From NCBI GenBank assembly GCA_021835025.1, contig JAKBQY010000059.1:44036-108035 (forward strand): DNA of 64,000 nucleotides, read 5' to 3'. The position numbers and the translations under genes are program-made. How positions within the stretch are numbered: the first letter of the stretch is position 1; the number at the start of each line of letters is the position of its first letter. The notes under the pieces were generated by a model. It saw only the letters and a list, made by a program, of their open reading frames with translations. It did no database searches and was not told the origin of the DNA. Source of the DNA: Thermoplasmata archaeon. Its GTDB lineage: Archaea > Thermoplasmatota > Thermoplasmata > Thermoplasmatales > Thermoplasmataceae. Of this stretch, positions 45,046 through 53,727 are shown piece by piece.

Positions 45046-45369
45046 TTATAATGTGGATAAATAAAAAATTATTATCATCAACAAAATTGCTATAATTATT
45101 ATTATATATTTTGTTCTTAAATTGAATTTGTAATTATCTATTTTATAAAATAATTTATGTTTATTTTTATCTATTCCCGTAAATGAAAAATAAATCATTA
45201 TTATATCAAAAATTAATAAAACGAATAATATAAACATAAAAATGGTAAAAAAATATACATTATTATCTATACTTATACTATGAATTGAAACAACCATTTC
45301 TCCTAAAATTATAATTAAAATATCAATAAAGACGAAAAGTTCCTTTTTATTTACATTATTTTTGTTCAT
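45046..45369 (-). CDS. Small integral membrane protein
   Basis: A 107-aa protein with about three hydrophobic segments: LFVFIDILIIILGEMVVSI, FFTIFMFILFVLLIFDIIM and YIIIIIAILLMIIIFYL at the C-terminus, separated by Lys/Asn-rich loops. No family recognised. Third gene of a minus-strand unit with 45432-45683 and the frameshifted secreted protein upstream; 62 bp separate it from the preceding gene. Lysine-rich cytoplasmic loops suggest inside-positive topology. Very Ile-rich codon use (ATA/ATT) matches neighbours. Confidence 0.55.
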   Translation of the reverse strand: MNKNNVNKKELFVFIDILIIILGEMVVSIHSISIDNNVYFFTIFMFILFVLLIFDIIMIYFSFTGIDKNKHKLFYKIDNYKFNLRTKYIIIIIAILLMIIIFYLSTL

Positions 45370-45431
45370 AGTAATTACCTTTTATAGATTTTTAACATAT
45401 ACTTAATGGATTGGTCAAATAGTGTGTCTAT

Positions 45432-45683
45432 TCATTTTTTAAAGTTCTTATTTTTATGCATATTAACAATTTTTTTATTCAGTTGTTTGGATTTATACCT
45501 GTAATATAAAATAATCAACAACATCCATAAAACCCCAAATAAAATAAAAAAAATATTTTTTTTAATTGTTCCAGTAATTAAAAATAACATAGCTCCAATT
45601 ATTGATAAAATTGTACCAAATAAAACTAAATTACGCACAATTTTATATTTTTTCTGATAATTTTTTGTCGTATTCATCACCAT
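45432..45683 (-). CDS. Small integral membrane protein
   Basis: An 83-aa protein with two membrane helices, NLVLFGTILSIIGAMLFLIT and FFILFGVLWMLLIILYY, and basic ends (N-terminal KNYQKKYK, C-terminal KSKQLNKKIVNMHKNKN), giving both termini inside. It starts 3 bp downstream of the stop of the secreted-protein frame (45687), so they are co-translated. No family is recognised. Probably a membrane partner of the frameshifted extracytoplasmic protein. Confidence 0.6.
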   Translation of the reverse strand: MVMNTTKNYQKKYKIVRNLVLFGTILSIIGAMLFLITGTIKKNIFFILFGVLWMLLIILYYRYKSKQLNKKIVNMHKNKNFKK

Positions 45684-45686
45684 AAA

Positions 45687-46614
45687 TCACCAATTACAAT
45701 GATCCACTGTATAATAAATAGAAAATCCTAAACTTGCTATAAGTGTGCTATAACCTAAATATTGCAAAGCAATTAATAATGTAATACCCACACCGCCTGT
45801 TTCAATAATAAATGTAGCAAAAAATGATAATACAGAAATTAATGCAAGAATTTCACCAATTAGGGCTATAGCACACCACCAATAAGAATCTATTATTACA
45901 GCATTTGTTTCACTTACATTCATAGATTTTACAGTATTATTTGTTTTACCCAACATTGTATTCATTGCCATTGAGATGTAATTATTCTCTATACCGAATT
46001 TATGCATTGTAATATTGTTTGAATTCATATAATACATTGATAATAAATACAGGGAATTTATTAAAGTTTTCATCTGATTATTGTATGATGATGTATGGTT
46101 TATTGTGAATTCATTTCCATATAATATCTTTGATGAATTCTTTGGTACTATGTTTGCATAGATTTCTGATATATTCTTATTATCCTTATTTATTATTATA
46201 TCTCCTATTTCCACTCTATATTTGGTAAAGTTATCTGTGAATGCTATTGTATATGTTATATTGTTTTGAGATGTTTTATTATATCTCTGGATTAAGTAAT
46301 TTGTATTATTTGTCTTTTTATAATTATATGATATTGGTGTTAAATTATTACTTGTTGTGTTTATATCCTTATTGTAATTATTATTGATATTGTTTACAAT
46401 TGATCTGTTTATATTGCCGGATAATATTTCTCCATTATTTTTTATAATGAAATTATGCATGAATGTTATATTTCCTATTTTTTACATAATTATTTGTTGC
46501 AGGCCTTTCATTAACATTCCTTAAATCATTTTTATAAATATCTCCTGAAAATGAAACCGTTATGAACATTGCTATAACTATTATTGTTATTATGGCAAGA
46601 TATTTATATTTCAT
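45687..46614 (-). pseudogene. Asn-rich secreted membrane protein interrupted by a -1 frameshift
   Basis: Two minus-strand frames join into one protein. The first (ATG 46614) gives a signal-peptide-like start MKYKYLAIITIIVIAMFITV and runs to a stop near 46455. The second, from ~46480 onward, continues as ITFMHNFIIKNNGEILSGN and ends at 45687 with two hydrophobic helices near the C-terminus (ALIGEILALISVLSFFATFI and ITLLIALQYLGYSTLIASL). The break coincides with a run of six T (six A on the coding strand) at 46478-46483; removing one base joins the frames as NNYVKIGNITFMHNF. The body has many N-x-T/S sequons (NNT, NNS, NKT, NVS), as in glycosylated surface proteins. It is a frameshift mutation, a phase-variable tract, or a sequencing error. 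Function unknown. Confidence 0.65.
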
Positions 46615-46734
46615 AATATAATAATATCAGATATTATATAAGATTTCATATATAAGTTTACAATAAATTATATAGAACATTGAAATTTTTAATAATTTAT
46701 AATTTTATATGAGTGTAAAAGTTAATTTTTTCAA

Positions 46735-47110
46735 TAACCTCCACCACAGAGGGTTTCTATAATTGTCCAGATCCTCCTGTATCCATAAGTTGACTTTTCC
46801 ATTGCCATTTCCTTTATCTTATTGATTGTATCTTCAGGTATCCTGTGTTTCCTGGTACTGTATTGTTTTTTACTGTAGTACATTGATGACCTTGGTATAT
46901 TCTATACTTTTGAAATCCTTGATATCGTAAGATTGCTTTTTAATTTATCCGCTGTATCCATCATTTACTCCCCTGTAATTTTTTCTTAAACAGGTCTCCT
47001 GCCAGTTTCTCCATCTTCTTCTCATTCCCATCAGCCTACATATTCTCTGACAATATTCTCCTTCCTGACTATAAAAACTTGTCCCTCGCTTCGTAGTTTC
47101 CGATTATTTC
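46735..47110 (-). pseudogene. Relic IS3-like transposase (OrfA tail and OrfB start)
   Basis: The minus strand decodes in fragments. Between ~47110 and 46930, EIIGNYEARDKFL then ADGNEKKMEKLAGDLFKK suggest an OrfA-like helical region. Between 46930 and 46741, ISRISKV then a stop, NIPRSSMYYSKKQYSTRKH, then IPEDTINKIKEMAMEKSTYG and YRRIWTIIETLCGG follow the HTH_21 pattern of IS3-family OrfB, where Y-G-Y/H-R-R-I is conserved. The DDE core is missing and stops interrupt it. It lies just downstream of the his operon and within an otherwise empty region of 600 bp (46615-47214). Confidence 0.65.
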
Positions 47111-47214
47111 AACGTTTAGACTTTCACTTAGAGTGTTATCTAACATTAACGGCACGCATTGCTGACATAGCAGGTTAACATTTACAACATATGCATATAA
47201 GAAATTCAACGGAA

Positions 47215-47835
47215 TTATTTTTTGTGTCTTTTAGAGAGTTCGTTCATTATATCTTGTATTTTTATGTTCTCATATGAAAGATAAACAAGCAAATGATAGA
47301 AAAGATCGGATGTTTCGTAAATTATCCTTTCCTTGCCATGTGCCAGTATTGCTTCCACTGCCTCTTCGCCGACCTTCTTTTTAATATTCTCTTCTCCTGA
47401 ATTAAACAGATCCGTTGTATATGACCCCTCACGTGGATTTTTCCTTGTTTCATATATGAGTTTTTCTAACTCAAGCAGGATTTCCATTGAATAATCAATG
47501 TTCTTTACATTTTTTGCCGGTTCTCCAAGTTTCCGGTAATAACATGATTTATTTCCAGTATGGCATGCATCTCCCTTTTGTTCTACCTTTATCAAGAGGG
47601 AGTTATTTTCACAGTCAGGATAAATATCAACAATTTTCTGTGTGTTACCACTGACCTCGCCCTTCATTCTTATCCTTTTTTTGGATAGTGAATAATAATG
47701 TGCATATCCTGTTTCAATGGATTTTTTTAAAGCTTCTTCATTCATATATGCTAGGGTGAGTACCTGTTTGTTTTCATTTTCCTGGACCACTACAGGTATC
47801 ACACCATTACGAAAATTCAAATTATATTCTGACAT
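47215..47835 (-). CDS. hisIE: Bifunctional phosphoribosyl-AMP cyclohydrolase / phosphoribosyl-ATP pyrophosphatase HisIE
   Basis: Catalyses steps 2 and 3 of histidine synthesis. The 206-aa fusion has HisI (~1-110) with VLTLAYMNEEALKKSIETG, HYYSLSKKRIRMKGEVSG and CENNSLLIKVEQKGDACHTG (zinc and magnesium ligands), and HisE (~115-206) with LEKLIYETRKNPREGSYT, KKVGEEAVEAILAHGKE and SDLFYHLLVYLSYENI, the MazG-like helices with E-E-x-x-E and the D-x-x-Y. The last gene of the operon. Its ATG overlaps the end of hisF by 14 nt, typical of the tight packing here. Complete and ordinary in length. Confidence 0.95.
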   Translation of the reverse strand: MSEYNLNFRNGVIPVVVQENENKQVLTLAYMNEEALKKSIETGYAHYYSLSKKRIRMKGEVSGNTQKIVDIYPDCENNSLLIKVEQKGDACHTGNKSCYYRKLGEPAKNVKNIDYSMEILLELEKLIYETRKNPREGSYTTDLFNSGEENIKKKVGEEAVEAILAHGKERIIYETSDLFYHLLVYLSYENIKIQDIMNELSKRHKK

Positions 47836-48574
47836 TTAAACCACATTCCTTTAAATAATTCTTTATCTCATTGGCTGTATATATATTATAATGAAAAACT
47901 GACCCTGCCAGACAGGCGTCCGCACCCGACTTAAAGGCACTGCAAAAATCCTCGGGAGATCCAGCGCCACCAGAAGCAATTACTGGAATATTGACATTTT
48001 CTGATACAATTTTGATAAGTTCATTGTCGTATCCAGATTTTGTTCCATCATTATCTATGGAGGTTAATAATATTTCACCTGCCCCATAATTTTCAACCGT
48101 TTTTGCCCATTCAACTGCATTGATATTCTTTGGTATGCTCCCACTGTTGGAATATACCTCATAGTATTTTCCATTGAACTTTGCATCAATTGCTATAACC
48201 AGATTTGAGGAACCTATTTCGTATGAAACTTTTTTAATAATTTCTGGATTGGCCAATGCAAAGGTATTGATAAAAACCTTGTCAGCCCCCAATCTGATGA
48301 TTTTGTGCACTTTTTCAATGGAATCAACGCCACCACCCACTGTAAAAGGTATGTTTATATTTTCCGCTACTCTTGATATAAGGTTATACGTTATATCCCT
48401 GTTTTCATTGGTAGCAAAAATATCAAGAAATACCAATTCATCCATTCCATCATTCTCGTATTTTTTTGATAAAACAACCGGGTCATCTATCGTTTTCACA
48501 TCCTGAAATTTAATTCCTTTAACAACTTTTCCATTTTTTATGTCAAGTGCACCTATAATTCTCTTAGCCAACAT
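47822..48574 (-). CDS. hisF: Imidazole glycerol phosphate synthase cyclase subunit HisF
   Basis: The cyclase half of IGP synthase. 250-aa TIM barrel starting [20 protein letters not shown], with catalytic Asp at the end of strand 1 (ALDIKNG; usually CLDV) and the second Asp in [13 protein letters not shown]; phosphate loops [23 protein letters not shown] and AGSVFHYN. In most HisF the first motif reads PCLDV; here GALDI keeps the essential Asp. Works in complex with HisH (49217). Overlaps hisA by 11 nt. Confidence 0.94.
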   Translation of the reverse strand: MLAKRIIGALDIKNGKVVKGIKFQDVKTIDDPVVLSKKYENDGMDELVFLDIFATNENRDITYNLISRVAENINIPFTVGGGVDSIEKVHKIIRLGADKVFINTFALANPEIIKKVSYEIGSSNLVIAIDAKFNGKYYEVYSNSGSIPKNINAVEWAKTVENYGAGEILLTSIDNDGTKSGYDNELIKIVSENVNIPVIASGGAGSPEDFCSAFKSGADACLAGSVFHYNIYTANEIKNYLKECGLNVRI

Positions 48575-49220
48575 TCAATTCACCTTCATATAATGCCTTT
48601 CCTATTATTGCACCATTAAACCCTTTCCTGCCCAAATAATCCAGGTCATTTCCATTTGAAACACCACCAGCGTAAATGAAATATTCATTTTCCCAGAATT
48701 TTTTTCCAAAATTTATTTTGAACGTGCCATCACTCTTTATTGATGTGTAAATAAATCTATTTATTTTGGATTTTAGCCTTTCATAAAGTTCCAGATAGTT
48801 CATCGATGTATCATTCCATCCATTGATAGCAGTTTTACCATTTACAACATCAATGCTCGCTGTAATGTGGTTTTTATCTATATTTTCAAGGATTTTATCA
48901 TCTATGGTGGCAGTTCCTATAATAATGCTGTCTATTCCATAGGATATTCCATTTTCAATATCAGTAAGTGTCCTGAATCCACCTCCTACCTGGGTATAAA
49001 TACCTGTTTCATTTATAATTTTCTTGATTATATCCATATTTTTCTGTTTTCCCGTAAATGCACCATTTAAATCGACTATATGCAATCTTTTATATTTTTC
49101 AGAAAATTGAATGGCGTATTTCAGTGGGTCTCCATAAATCTTTATGGAATCAAGTTTTCCGTGCGTTAAAAAAACAGCCTTGCCATTATAAATATCAATC
49201 GCTGGGAAAATATCCATCAT
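48564..49220 (-). CDS. hisA: ProFAR isomerase HisA
   Basis: Isomerises ProFAR to PRFAR. 218-aa half-barrel twin of HisF: PAIDIYNGKAVFLTHGKLDS (strand 1 Asp), VDLNGAFTGKQKN, VGGGFRTLTDIE (phosphate loop 1), ASIDVVNGKTAINGWND with the catalytic Asp, YAGGVSNGNDL and AIIGKALYEGE (phosphate loop 2). Slightly shorter than usual (~240). Start ATG 49220 overlaps the hisH stop by 4 nt. All key residues are present. Confidence 0.93.
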   Translation of the reverse strand: MMDIFPAIDIYNGKAVFLTHGKLDSIKIYGDPLKYAIQFSEKYKRLHIVDLNGAFTGKQKNMDIIKKIINETGIYTQVGGGFRTLTDIENGISYGIDSIIIGTATIDDKILENIDKNHITASIDVVNGKTAINGWNDTSMNYLELYERLKSKINRFIYTSIKSDGTFKINFGKKFWENEYFIYAGGVSNGNDLDYLGRKGFNGAIIGKALYEGELNVG

Positions 49221-49786
49221 ATACCATCCCTGAAATTTTTAAGTATTTTTATTCCATCCTTCCCTGATTTTTCTGGGTGGAATTGAACACCGAAAACGTT
49301 TTTGTACTCAATAGATGATGAAATTACATTGCCATATTCGGTCGTCGATACTGTATAAGGGTTTACAGGCGAATAATAGGAATGCAGAAAATAGAAATAG
49401 GTATTGTTTTTTATTCCTGAAAATAATTTCGAATTCTTTAGGATGTTTACTGTATCCCAGCCTATGTGCGGAATTCTGCCTTCCGTGAGCTTTTTTATGC
49501 TGCCATTAAAGATTGAAAGTCCTGAACCTTTCCCCTCCTCGCTTGATTCAAACAGAACTTCAAGTCCAAGGCATATTCCCAGGTAGGGTGTACCATCCCT
49601 TATTTTTTTTACCAGTGTATTCCTGAATGGTTTAATTTTGTCTATCACAAAGGGAAAGGAGCCTACACCAGGAAATATAATTTTATCTGCATTTTCAATT
49701 GTTGCAATGTCATCAGTTATCTCTCCACCTGAAACCTTCTGTATGTTGAATAAATTTCCTGTACCCGTATCTATTATTGCTATCAT
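49217..49786 (-). CDS. hisH: Imidazole glycerol phosphate synthase glutaminase subunit HisH
   Basis: Class-I glutamine amidotransferase delivering ammonia to HisF. 189 aa: IAIIDTGTGNLFNIQKV at the start, FPGVGSF, the nucleophile Cys in TPYLGICLGLEVLFESSEEG (nucleophile elbow GICLG), and catalytic His-Glu in FGVQFHPEKSG. Glutaminase triad is complete. The ATG 49786 overlaps the hisB stop by 4 nt. Confidence 0.94.
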   Translation of the reverse strand: MIAIIDTGTGNLFNIQKVSGGEITDDIATIENADKIIFPGVGSFPFVIDKIKPFRNTLVKKIRDGTPYLGICLGLEVLFESSEEGKGSGLSIFNGSIKKLTEGRIPHIGWDTVNILKNSKLFSGIKNNTYFYFLHSYYSPVNPYTVSTTEYGNVISSSIEYKNVFGVQFHPEKSGKDGIKILKNFRDGI

Positions 49787-50304
49787 AGTGATCCCTTAGT
49801 GCTGTTCATCCTATCATCCTTTTGAAGTGCATCCTTGAGGGCAAACCCAAGACATTTGAAGATATTTTCCGTTATATGGTGGGGATTTTCTCCATTCAAC
49901 TTTATTATGTGCAGTGTCATATTCATTGTCCTTGCCAGTCCCCATATGAATTCCCTCAGGATATATAACTCAAATCCCTCTTCATTCGTGAAATTTACAG
50001 AAAAGTTCAGATATGACCTTGAGAGATCTAGAGATAATATGATCAATGAATCATCCATTGGTACCGTTGATGTGCCAAACCTACTTATATTCTGATCGTG
50101 GTCATTCAAAAACATTCCGATTGTTATTCCAATATCTTCCCATAAATGGTGCTTCAGGTCATATTCGGCCTTTATATATACCGGCTTTTCCATGTAAAAA
50201 AATAAGGTATTTAGCATGTGGTTAAGAATCAAATCGCCTGTATCTATTTGATTTTTATCATTATACCTTATTTCTATATTTGTTTCCTTTGTTTTTCTGA
50301 TCAT
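49783..50304 (-). CDS. hisB: Imidazoleglycerol-phosphate dehydratase HisB
   Basis: Dehydrates IGP to imidazole acetol phosphate. 173 aa in two homologous halves with diagnostic metal-binding repeats: LNHMLNTLFFYM and DLKHHLWEDIGITIG in the first (HxxxxxxxH-like, HHxxED), and MTLHIIKLNGENPHHITENI in the second (GENPHHxxEx). Slightly short compared with the usual ~190 aa, but both metal clusters are intact. Overlaps hisD by 4 nt. Confidence 0.92.
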   Translation of the reverse strand: MIRKTKETNIEIRYNDKNQIDTGDLILNHMLNTLFFYMEKPVYIKAEYDLKHHLWEDIGITIGMFLNDHDQNISRFGTSTVPMDDSLIILSLDLSRSYLNFSVNFTNEEGFELYILREFIWGLARTMNMTLHIIKLNGENPHHITENIFKCLGFALKDALQKDDRMNSTKGSL

Positions 50305-51428
50305 TTCCTTACCTCCATGGATTGTTTGTGAAAATTCATATTTTCGATTTCAGCAAGCCTCATGCCAAGATACCTGTTTTCCATAAAATCCTCCCTGGAA
50401 TTATATGCAAATGATGTTTTTTTCATGAAATCTGTGACAGTTAAAGCAGAGGAAAATTTTGCCGTCCTTCCAGTTGGCAGTAGATGGTTAACTCCAGTGA
50501 AATAATCACATGAGGGTACGGGCGTGTAATCACCAATGTAGATAGCACCAGCATTTTCAATCTTTTCAACAACGCCCATTGGTTCTTTAACCATTATTTC
50601 AAGATGTTCTGGAGCGAGGTCATTGACGCAGTCTATACACTGTTCCATGCTTTCAAAAATTTTAACCTCTATTTTTCTATCGTTTACATATTCCCCAGTT
50701 TTTTTATTTGTAGTTACTATCCACGACTTTGAAGTTTCACCATGTTCAAGTTGGGATCGTAGGTCACTTAAAATATATTCGGGGTTCGCATCACTGTCAG
50801 CAAGAACACATATTTCAGAAGGCCCATATAAGCCATCTATTCCAACAATTCCATATACCTGCCTTTTTGCTTCATTAACATATATGTTCCCCGGGCCAAA
50901 TATTTTGTCAACATTCTTCATTCCAATTCCGTATGCCATTGCCGCTATTGCCTGTATCCCACCTATTTTATAAACCTCACTGATACCTAGGAACTTTGCA
51001 ATGTATAGAACGTATGGATTAAGCTTATTTTGCACTGGTGCGGATGTCAGGACAATCTCACCTACCCCTGCTATTTTGGCAGGTGCCGTTATCATCATGA
51101 CGGTGGATGGTAATGGCTTTGATCCTGGAATATATTCCCCTATTCTTTTAATTGGTTTATAAATTATTCCATACATTGAAGAGTTTTTGAAACTGAAAAT
51201 ATCGGGATATATCTGTTTTTTATGATTATCATATATCCTTTCATATGTTTTTTCTATAACCTTTATATCTTCATAGGGTATCAGCCTTTCAGCTTCATCG
51301 AACTCATCCTCGTTTACCTTAAAATCACCTGAATATTTATCAAATTTTTCAGAATAGAATTTTAAGGCGTCAATGCCACGTTTTCTAATATCCTCTATTA
51401 TATTATTTACATATTCACTGGTATTCAT
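50301..51428 (-). CDS. hisD: Histidinol dehydrogenase HisD
   Basis: Oxidises L-histidinol to L-histidine in two NAD+ steps. 375 aa; canonical stretches are SKPLPSTVMMITAPAKIAGV (variant of the family P-Y-P-S-S loop), IGGIQAIAAMAYGI, KIFGPGNIYVNEAKRQVYG, YGPSEICVLADSDANPEYIL (GPSE motif), DLRSQLEHGETSKSW (zinc-binding Gln-x-x-His) and APEHLEIM; near the C-terminus CDYFTGVNHLLPTGRTAKF. Shorter than bacterial HisD (~430 aa) by trimming at the N-terminus, as in several archaea. Overlaps hisG by 14 nt. Confidence 0.94.
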   Translation of the reverse strand: MNTSEYVNNIIEDIRKRGIDALKFYSEKFDKYSGDFKVNEDEFDEAERLIPYEDIKVIEKTYERIYDNHKKQIYPDIFSFKNSSMYGIIYKPIKRIGEYIPGSKPLPSTVMMITAPAKIAGVGEIVLTSAPVQNKLNPYVLYIAKFLGISEVYKIGGIQAIAAMAYGIGMKNVDKIFGPGNIYVNEAKRQVYGIVGIDGLYGPSEICVLADSDANPEYILSDLRSQLEHGETSKSWIVTTNKKTGEYVNDRKIEVKIFESMEQCIDCVNDLAPEHLEIMVKEPMGVVEKIENAGAIYIGDYTPVPSCDYFTGVNHLLPTGRTAKFSSALTVTDFMKKTSFAYNSREDFMENRYLGMRLAEIENMNFHKQSMEVRK

Positions 51429-52026
51429 ATTCTTTCACACCCATTTTTTCAATTATATTCCTTATTTCATCATATTTTACCTTATATGAAAGTCTATTTA
51501 CAATAAGGGCTGCTGAAACGTCCATTATTTTTTTAATTTCCATCAATTTGTTTTCCCTTATTGTTTTTCCTGTTTGAACTATATCTACAATTGCATCCGA
51601 CATCCCCATCAATGGAGCCAGTTCAATTGATCCACTCAATTTAACAATTTCAATATCAATACCAAGTTTTTTAAAATAACGGTATGTTATTTCAGGATAT
51701 TTTGTTGCAATTTTTTTCCCCTTCAGATCCTTTATCCTGTAATTTTTAAGCGCACATATACTCATCCTGCATTTTCCAAAATTCAATTTCATTGGCACCA
51801 TAATATCACATTTTCTTTCCATAATGGTATCTGTACCAGCTATTCCAATGTCGGCATAATTTTCAACATACAATGGAACGTCCATTGCACGTGATAATAT
51901 CATATCATTTTTTCGATCTTTTATCAAGAGCTTTCTGTTATCCTCAATATTTAAGTCCAGTCCTGCTATGGAAAATGCGTTTATGCTATCCTCCATTAAT
52001 TTTCCCTTTGGTATTGCTATTATCAT
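51415..52026 (-). CDS. hisG: ATP phosphoribosyltransferase catalytic subunit HisG (short form)
   Basis: First committed step. The 203-aa protein begins IIAIPKGKLMEDSINAF and has SRAMDVPLYVENYADIGIAG, LKGKKIATKYPEITYRYFK and the PRPP-binding DAIVDIVQTGKTIRENKL. It lacks the C-terminal ACT-like regulatory domain of the long form (~290 aa), so it should need HisZ, which is encoded immediately upstream (overlap 4 nt). Short-form HisG with HisZ is usual in some bacteria and less expected in archaea. Confidence 0.93.
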   Translation of the reverse strand: MIIAIPKGKLMEDSINAFSIAGLDLNIEDNRKLLIKDRKNDMILSRAMDVPLYVENYADIGIAGTDTIMERKCDIMVPMKLNFGKCRMSICALKNYRIKDLKGKKIATKYPEITYRYFKKLGIDIEIVKLSGSIELAPLMGMSDAIVDIVQTGKTIRENKLMEIKKIMDVSAALIVNRLSYKVKYDEIRNIIEKMGVKEYEYQ

Positions 52027-52793
52027 TTTTTATCATCCTTCAAAATTTTTGCAAGTGATTCTATATCCACTGAAAAACCACATGCATTTTTATTTTTTAT
52101 TCTATAATTTCCTCCTGCTCCGATAAAATAATTGCTTGAATATACCTCAAAAATCAAGCCGTCATAGTAATTCATATATCTGACGGTCCCTGTGTCTATT
52201 ATTATTCTCGGGTCATTCAAATTTTTTCTCAAATCGTTCAGGAATGTTATATCTGATTCCTTGCCACGCCCATTTATCAGGTCTATTACTTCCCTTTTGG
52301 ATAATTCATCAATATCCATATTCTGTATTTCCATTATATTTCCATCGATAATATATGGTTTAACCCTTTCATAATTTTTTTTGCCTATCCTGTCTATAAA
52401 AATATTTGAAAGGCTGATATCTATATTAAAATCATAAATACCCATGCCTTCCATTGTGTTTATCAAAATCCTCAATATTTCTTCATTTGAACGTAGTTCA
52501 TCATTGTTTACAAACTCAATTCCCGCCTTCAATGTACTCTGGTTATATTTATTTAGGGCCTCATAGACATAGAAGATTCTTGTATTGTTCTTTAGATTCT
52601 TTGTTCTCAATATTGATGTAATATCCGGGTTTATGAGGTATAATTCATTGTTATACACAAATGGAATGCCATCTGATAGTCTTTTATCAAATCTTTCAAT
52701 TGAATTCAGAAAAATTTCAACATAACCGAAAGTGTCGAATGAATATCTAAGTTTCTTAATAATATTGTAAATCTGTAAATCCGGAAATACCAT
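52023..52793 (-). CDS. hisZ: ATP phosphoribosyltransferase regulatory subunit HisZ (HisRS-like)
   Basis: The HisRS-like regulatory partner of short HisG. From ATG 52793 the protein is 256 aa: FPDLQIYNIIKKLRYSFDTFGYVEI (here given in parts: FPDLQIYNIIKKLRYSF and GYVEIFL), FVYNNELYLINPDITSILRT (motif 2-like), TRIFYVYEALNKYNQ and a C-terminal class-II aaRS-like stretch YYDGLIFEVYSSNYFIGAGG. It lacks the anticodon-binding domain and histidine A-motifs of a real HisRS. A TTG at 52847 is the other possible start, but the HisZ-like sequence begins at 52793. A short leader ORF precedes it. Confidence 0.82.
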   Translation of the reverse strand: MVFPDLQIYNIIKKLRYSFDTFGYVEIFLNSIERFDKRLSDGIPFVYNNELYLINPDITSILRTKNLKNNTRIFYVYEALNKYNQSTLKAGIEFVNNDELRSNEEILRILINTMEGMGIYDFNIDISLSNIFIDRIGKKNYERVKPYIIDGNIMEIQNMDIDELSKREVIDLINGRGKESDITFLNDLRKNLNDPRIIIDTGTVRYMNYYDGLIFEVYSSNYFIGAGGNYRIKNKNACGFSVDIESLAKILKDDKK

Positions 52794-52929
52794 TTTCTGA
52801 CCTGTTTGTTGTTGATAAAACTTCTGGCAAACTATACAAATTACCAAACAGGCTATGATGATGTATACTTACGGCTATCTTAAATGCTTCCTGGCATGCG
52901 TTTCCGTAACAATACATCGATGTTGTCAT
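52756..52929 (-). CDS. Possible his-operon leader ORF with three consecutive His codons
   Basis: From ATG 52929 a 57-codon frame MTTSMYCYGNACQEAFKIAV, then SIHHHSLFGN, runs to TAA at 52756, overlapping the hisZ start (52793) by 38 nt in another frame. The TATA box at 52948-52958 puts transcription start close to this ATG, so the mRNA would be leaderless on this ORF. CAT CAT CAT lies at 52855-52863. This arrangement resembles a histidine-sensing leader peptide, but no archaeal case is known to me; it may simply be chance in AT-rich DNA. Confidence 0.3.
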   Translation of the reverse strand: MTTSMYCYGNACQEAFKIAVSIHHHSLFGNLYSLPEVLSTTNRSENGISGFTDLQYY

Positions 52930-52947
52930 AAGAAGTATATAATACAA

Positions 52948-52958
52948 TATTATTTAAA
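52948..52958 (-). promoter_or_regulatory. TATA box of the his operon
   Basis: On the minus strand GGTTTAAATAATATTG gives a BRE-like GG and TATA TTTAAATAATA. A start about 25 nt downstream falls near 52929-52926, at the ATG of the leader ORF; hisZ itself begins about 135 nt further on, an unusually long leader for this mostly leaderless genome. Confidence 0.45.
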
Positions 52959-53100
52959 CCTAATTATATTCGCATTTTATTCATCGAACTAAATCCAGAA
53001 ACTAGTAATTATTTTAATATAATTATATAAATTGAGAATCAACATATGAAAGCCTGAAAATATTATAAAGAATAAAAAATTTTATCTACATGATAGTATT

Positions 53101-53718
53101 ATGTACCTAATGGCATATTTGCTGTTCCCCAAAAATATAACACTTACGCACAATATTTCGCTTGATGTTACCAGAGAGAAGGTTAAGGATGAGGAGGCAT
53201 TTGTTTTGCTTATACCTGAAAATAAAGCAACAAAAATTGTTGACCACATGAAATCCAAGCACAAATTCACCAATGCAGTGCCAAGCTTTAACAGAGGAGA
53301 GGAATATGGAATATCAAGAATGTTAATTCCCCCTTGGGAACTTCACATAAGGATTTATAATGAATCATATTTCCCCGGTTTTGCAAAGATAAATGCCCAT
53401 ATAGAGATAGCCAGAAAGTATCTACAGCATCTTAATTTTAAATATGTCCAACCGGTAATATATGAACCCTTCAAGTACTATAAGGAAATATTTTCTGAAT
53501 TTTTACTTGTTTATGAATCAAGATACATGGTGGATAATGTAAATGAAAATTACTGGTTCAGGCTTCTAAACCCAGAATCAAACTTGATTCCCTGGCTCCC
53601 CTCATCACTCATTTCATACACCATAAATGGAATAGCCAAAAAAGTTAAAAATATTATAAGTAAGGACGATTCCAATGAAACTCCAGGCATTATTCAATAT
53701 CCGGTAAAAAAATATTGA
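53101..53718 (+). CDS. Hypothetical protein
   Basis: A 205-aa soluble protein: MYLMAYLLFPKNITLTHNIS at the start, AFVLLIPENKATKIVDHMK (~52-70), WELHIRIYNESYFPGFAKIN (~98-117), YEPFKYYKEIFSEFLLVYES (~143-162) and WFRLLNPESNLIPWLPSSLI (~173-192). Aromatic residues (Tyr/Phe/Trp) are frequent; no signal peptide, membrane helix or catalytic motif seen. Not recognised. Starts 25 nt after a TATA-like AAAATTTTATC, leaderless. Divergent from the his operon; convergent with a membrane protein gene 9 bp away. Confidence 0.6.
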   Translation: MYLMAYLLFPKNITLTHNISLDVTREKVKDEEAFVLLIPENKATKIVDHMKSKHKFTNAVPSFNRGEEYGISRMLIPPWELHIRIYNESYFPGFAKINAHIEIARKYLQHLNFKYVQPVIYEPFKYYKEIFSEFLLVYESRYMVDNVNENYWFRLLNPESNLIPWLPSSLISYTINGIAKKVKNIISKDDSNETPGIIQYPVKKY

Positions 53719-53727
53719 CTTTATACT

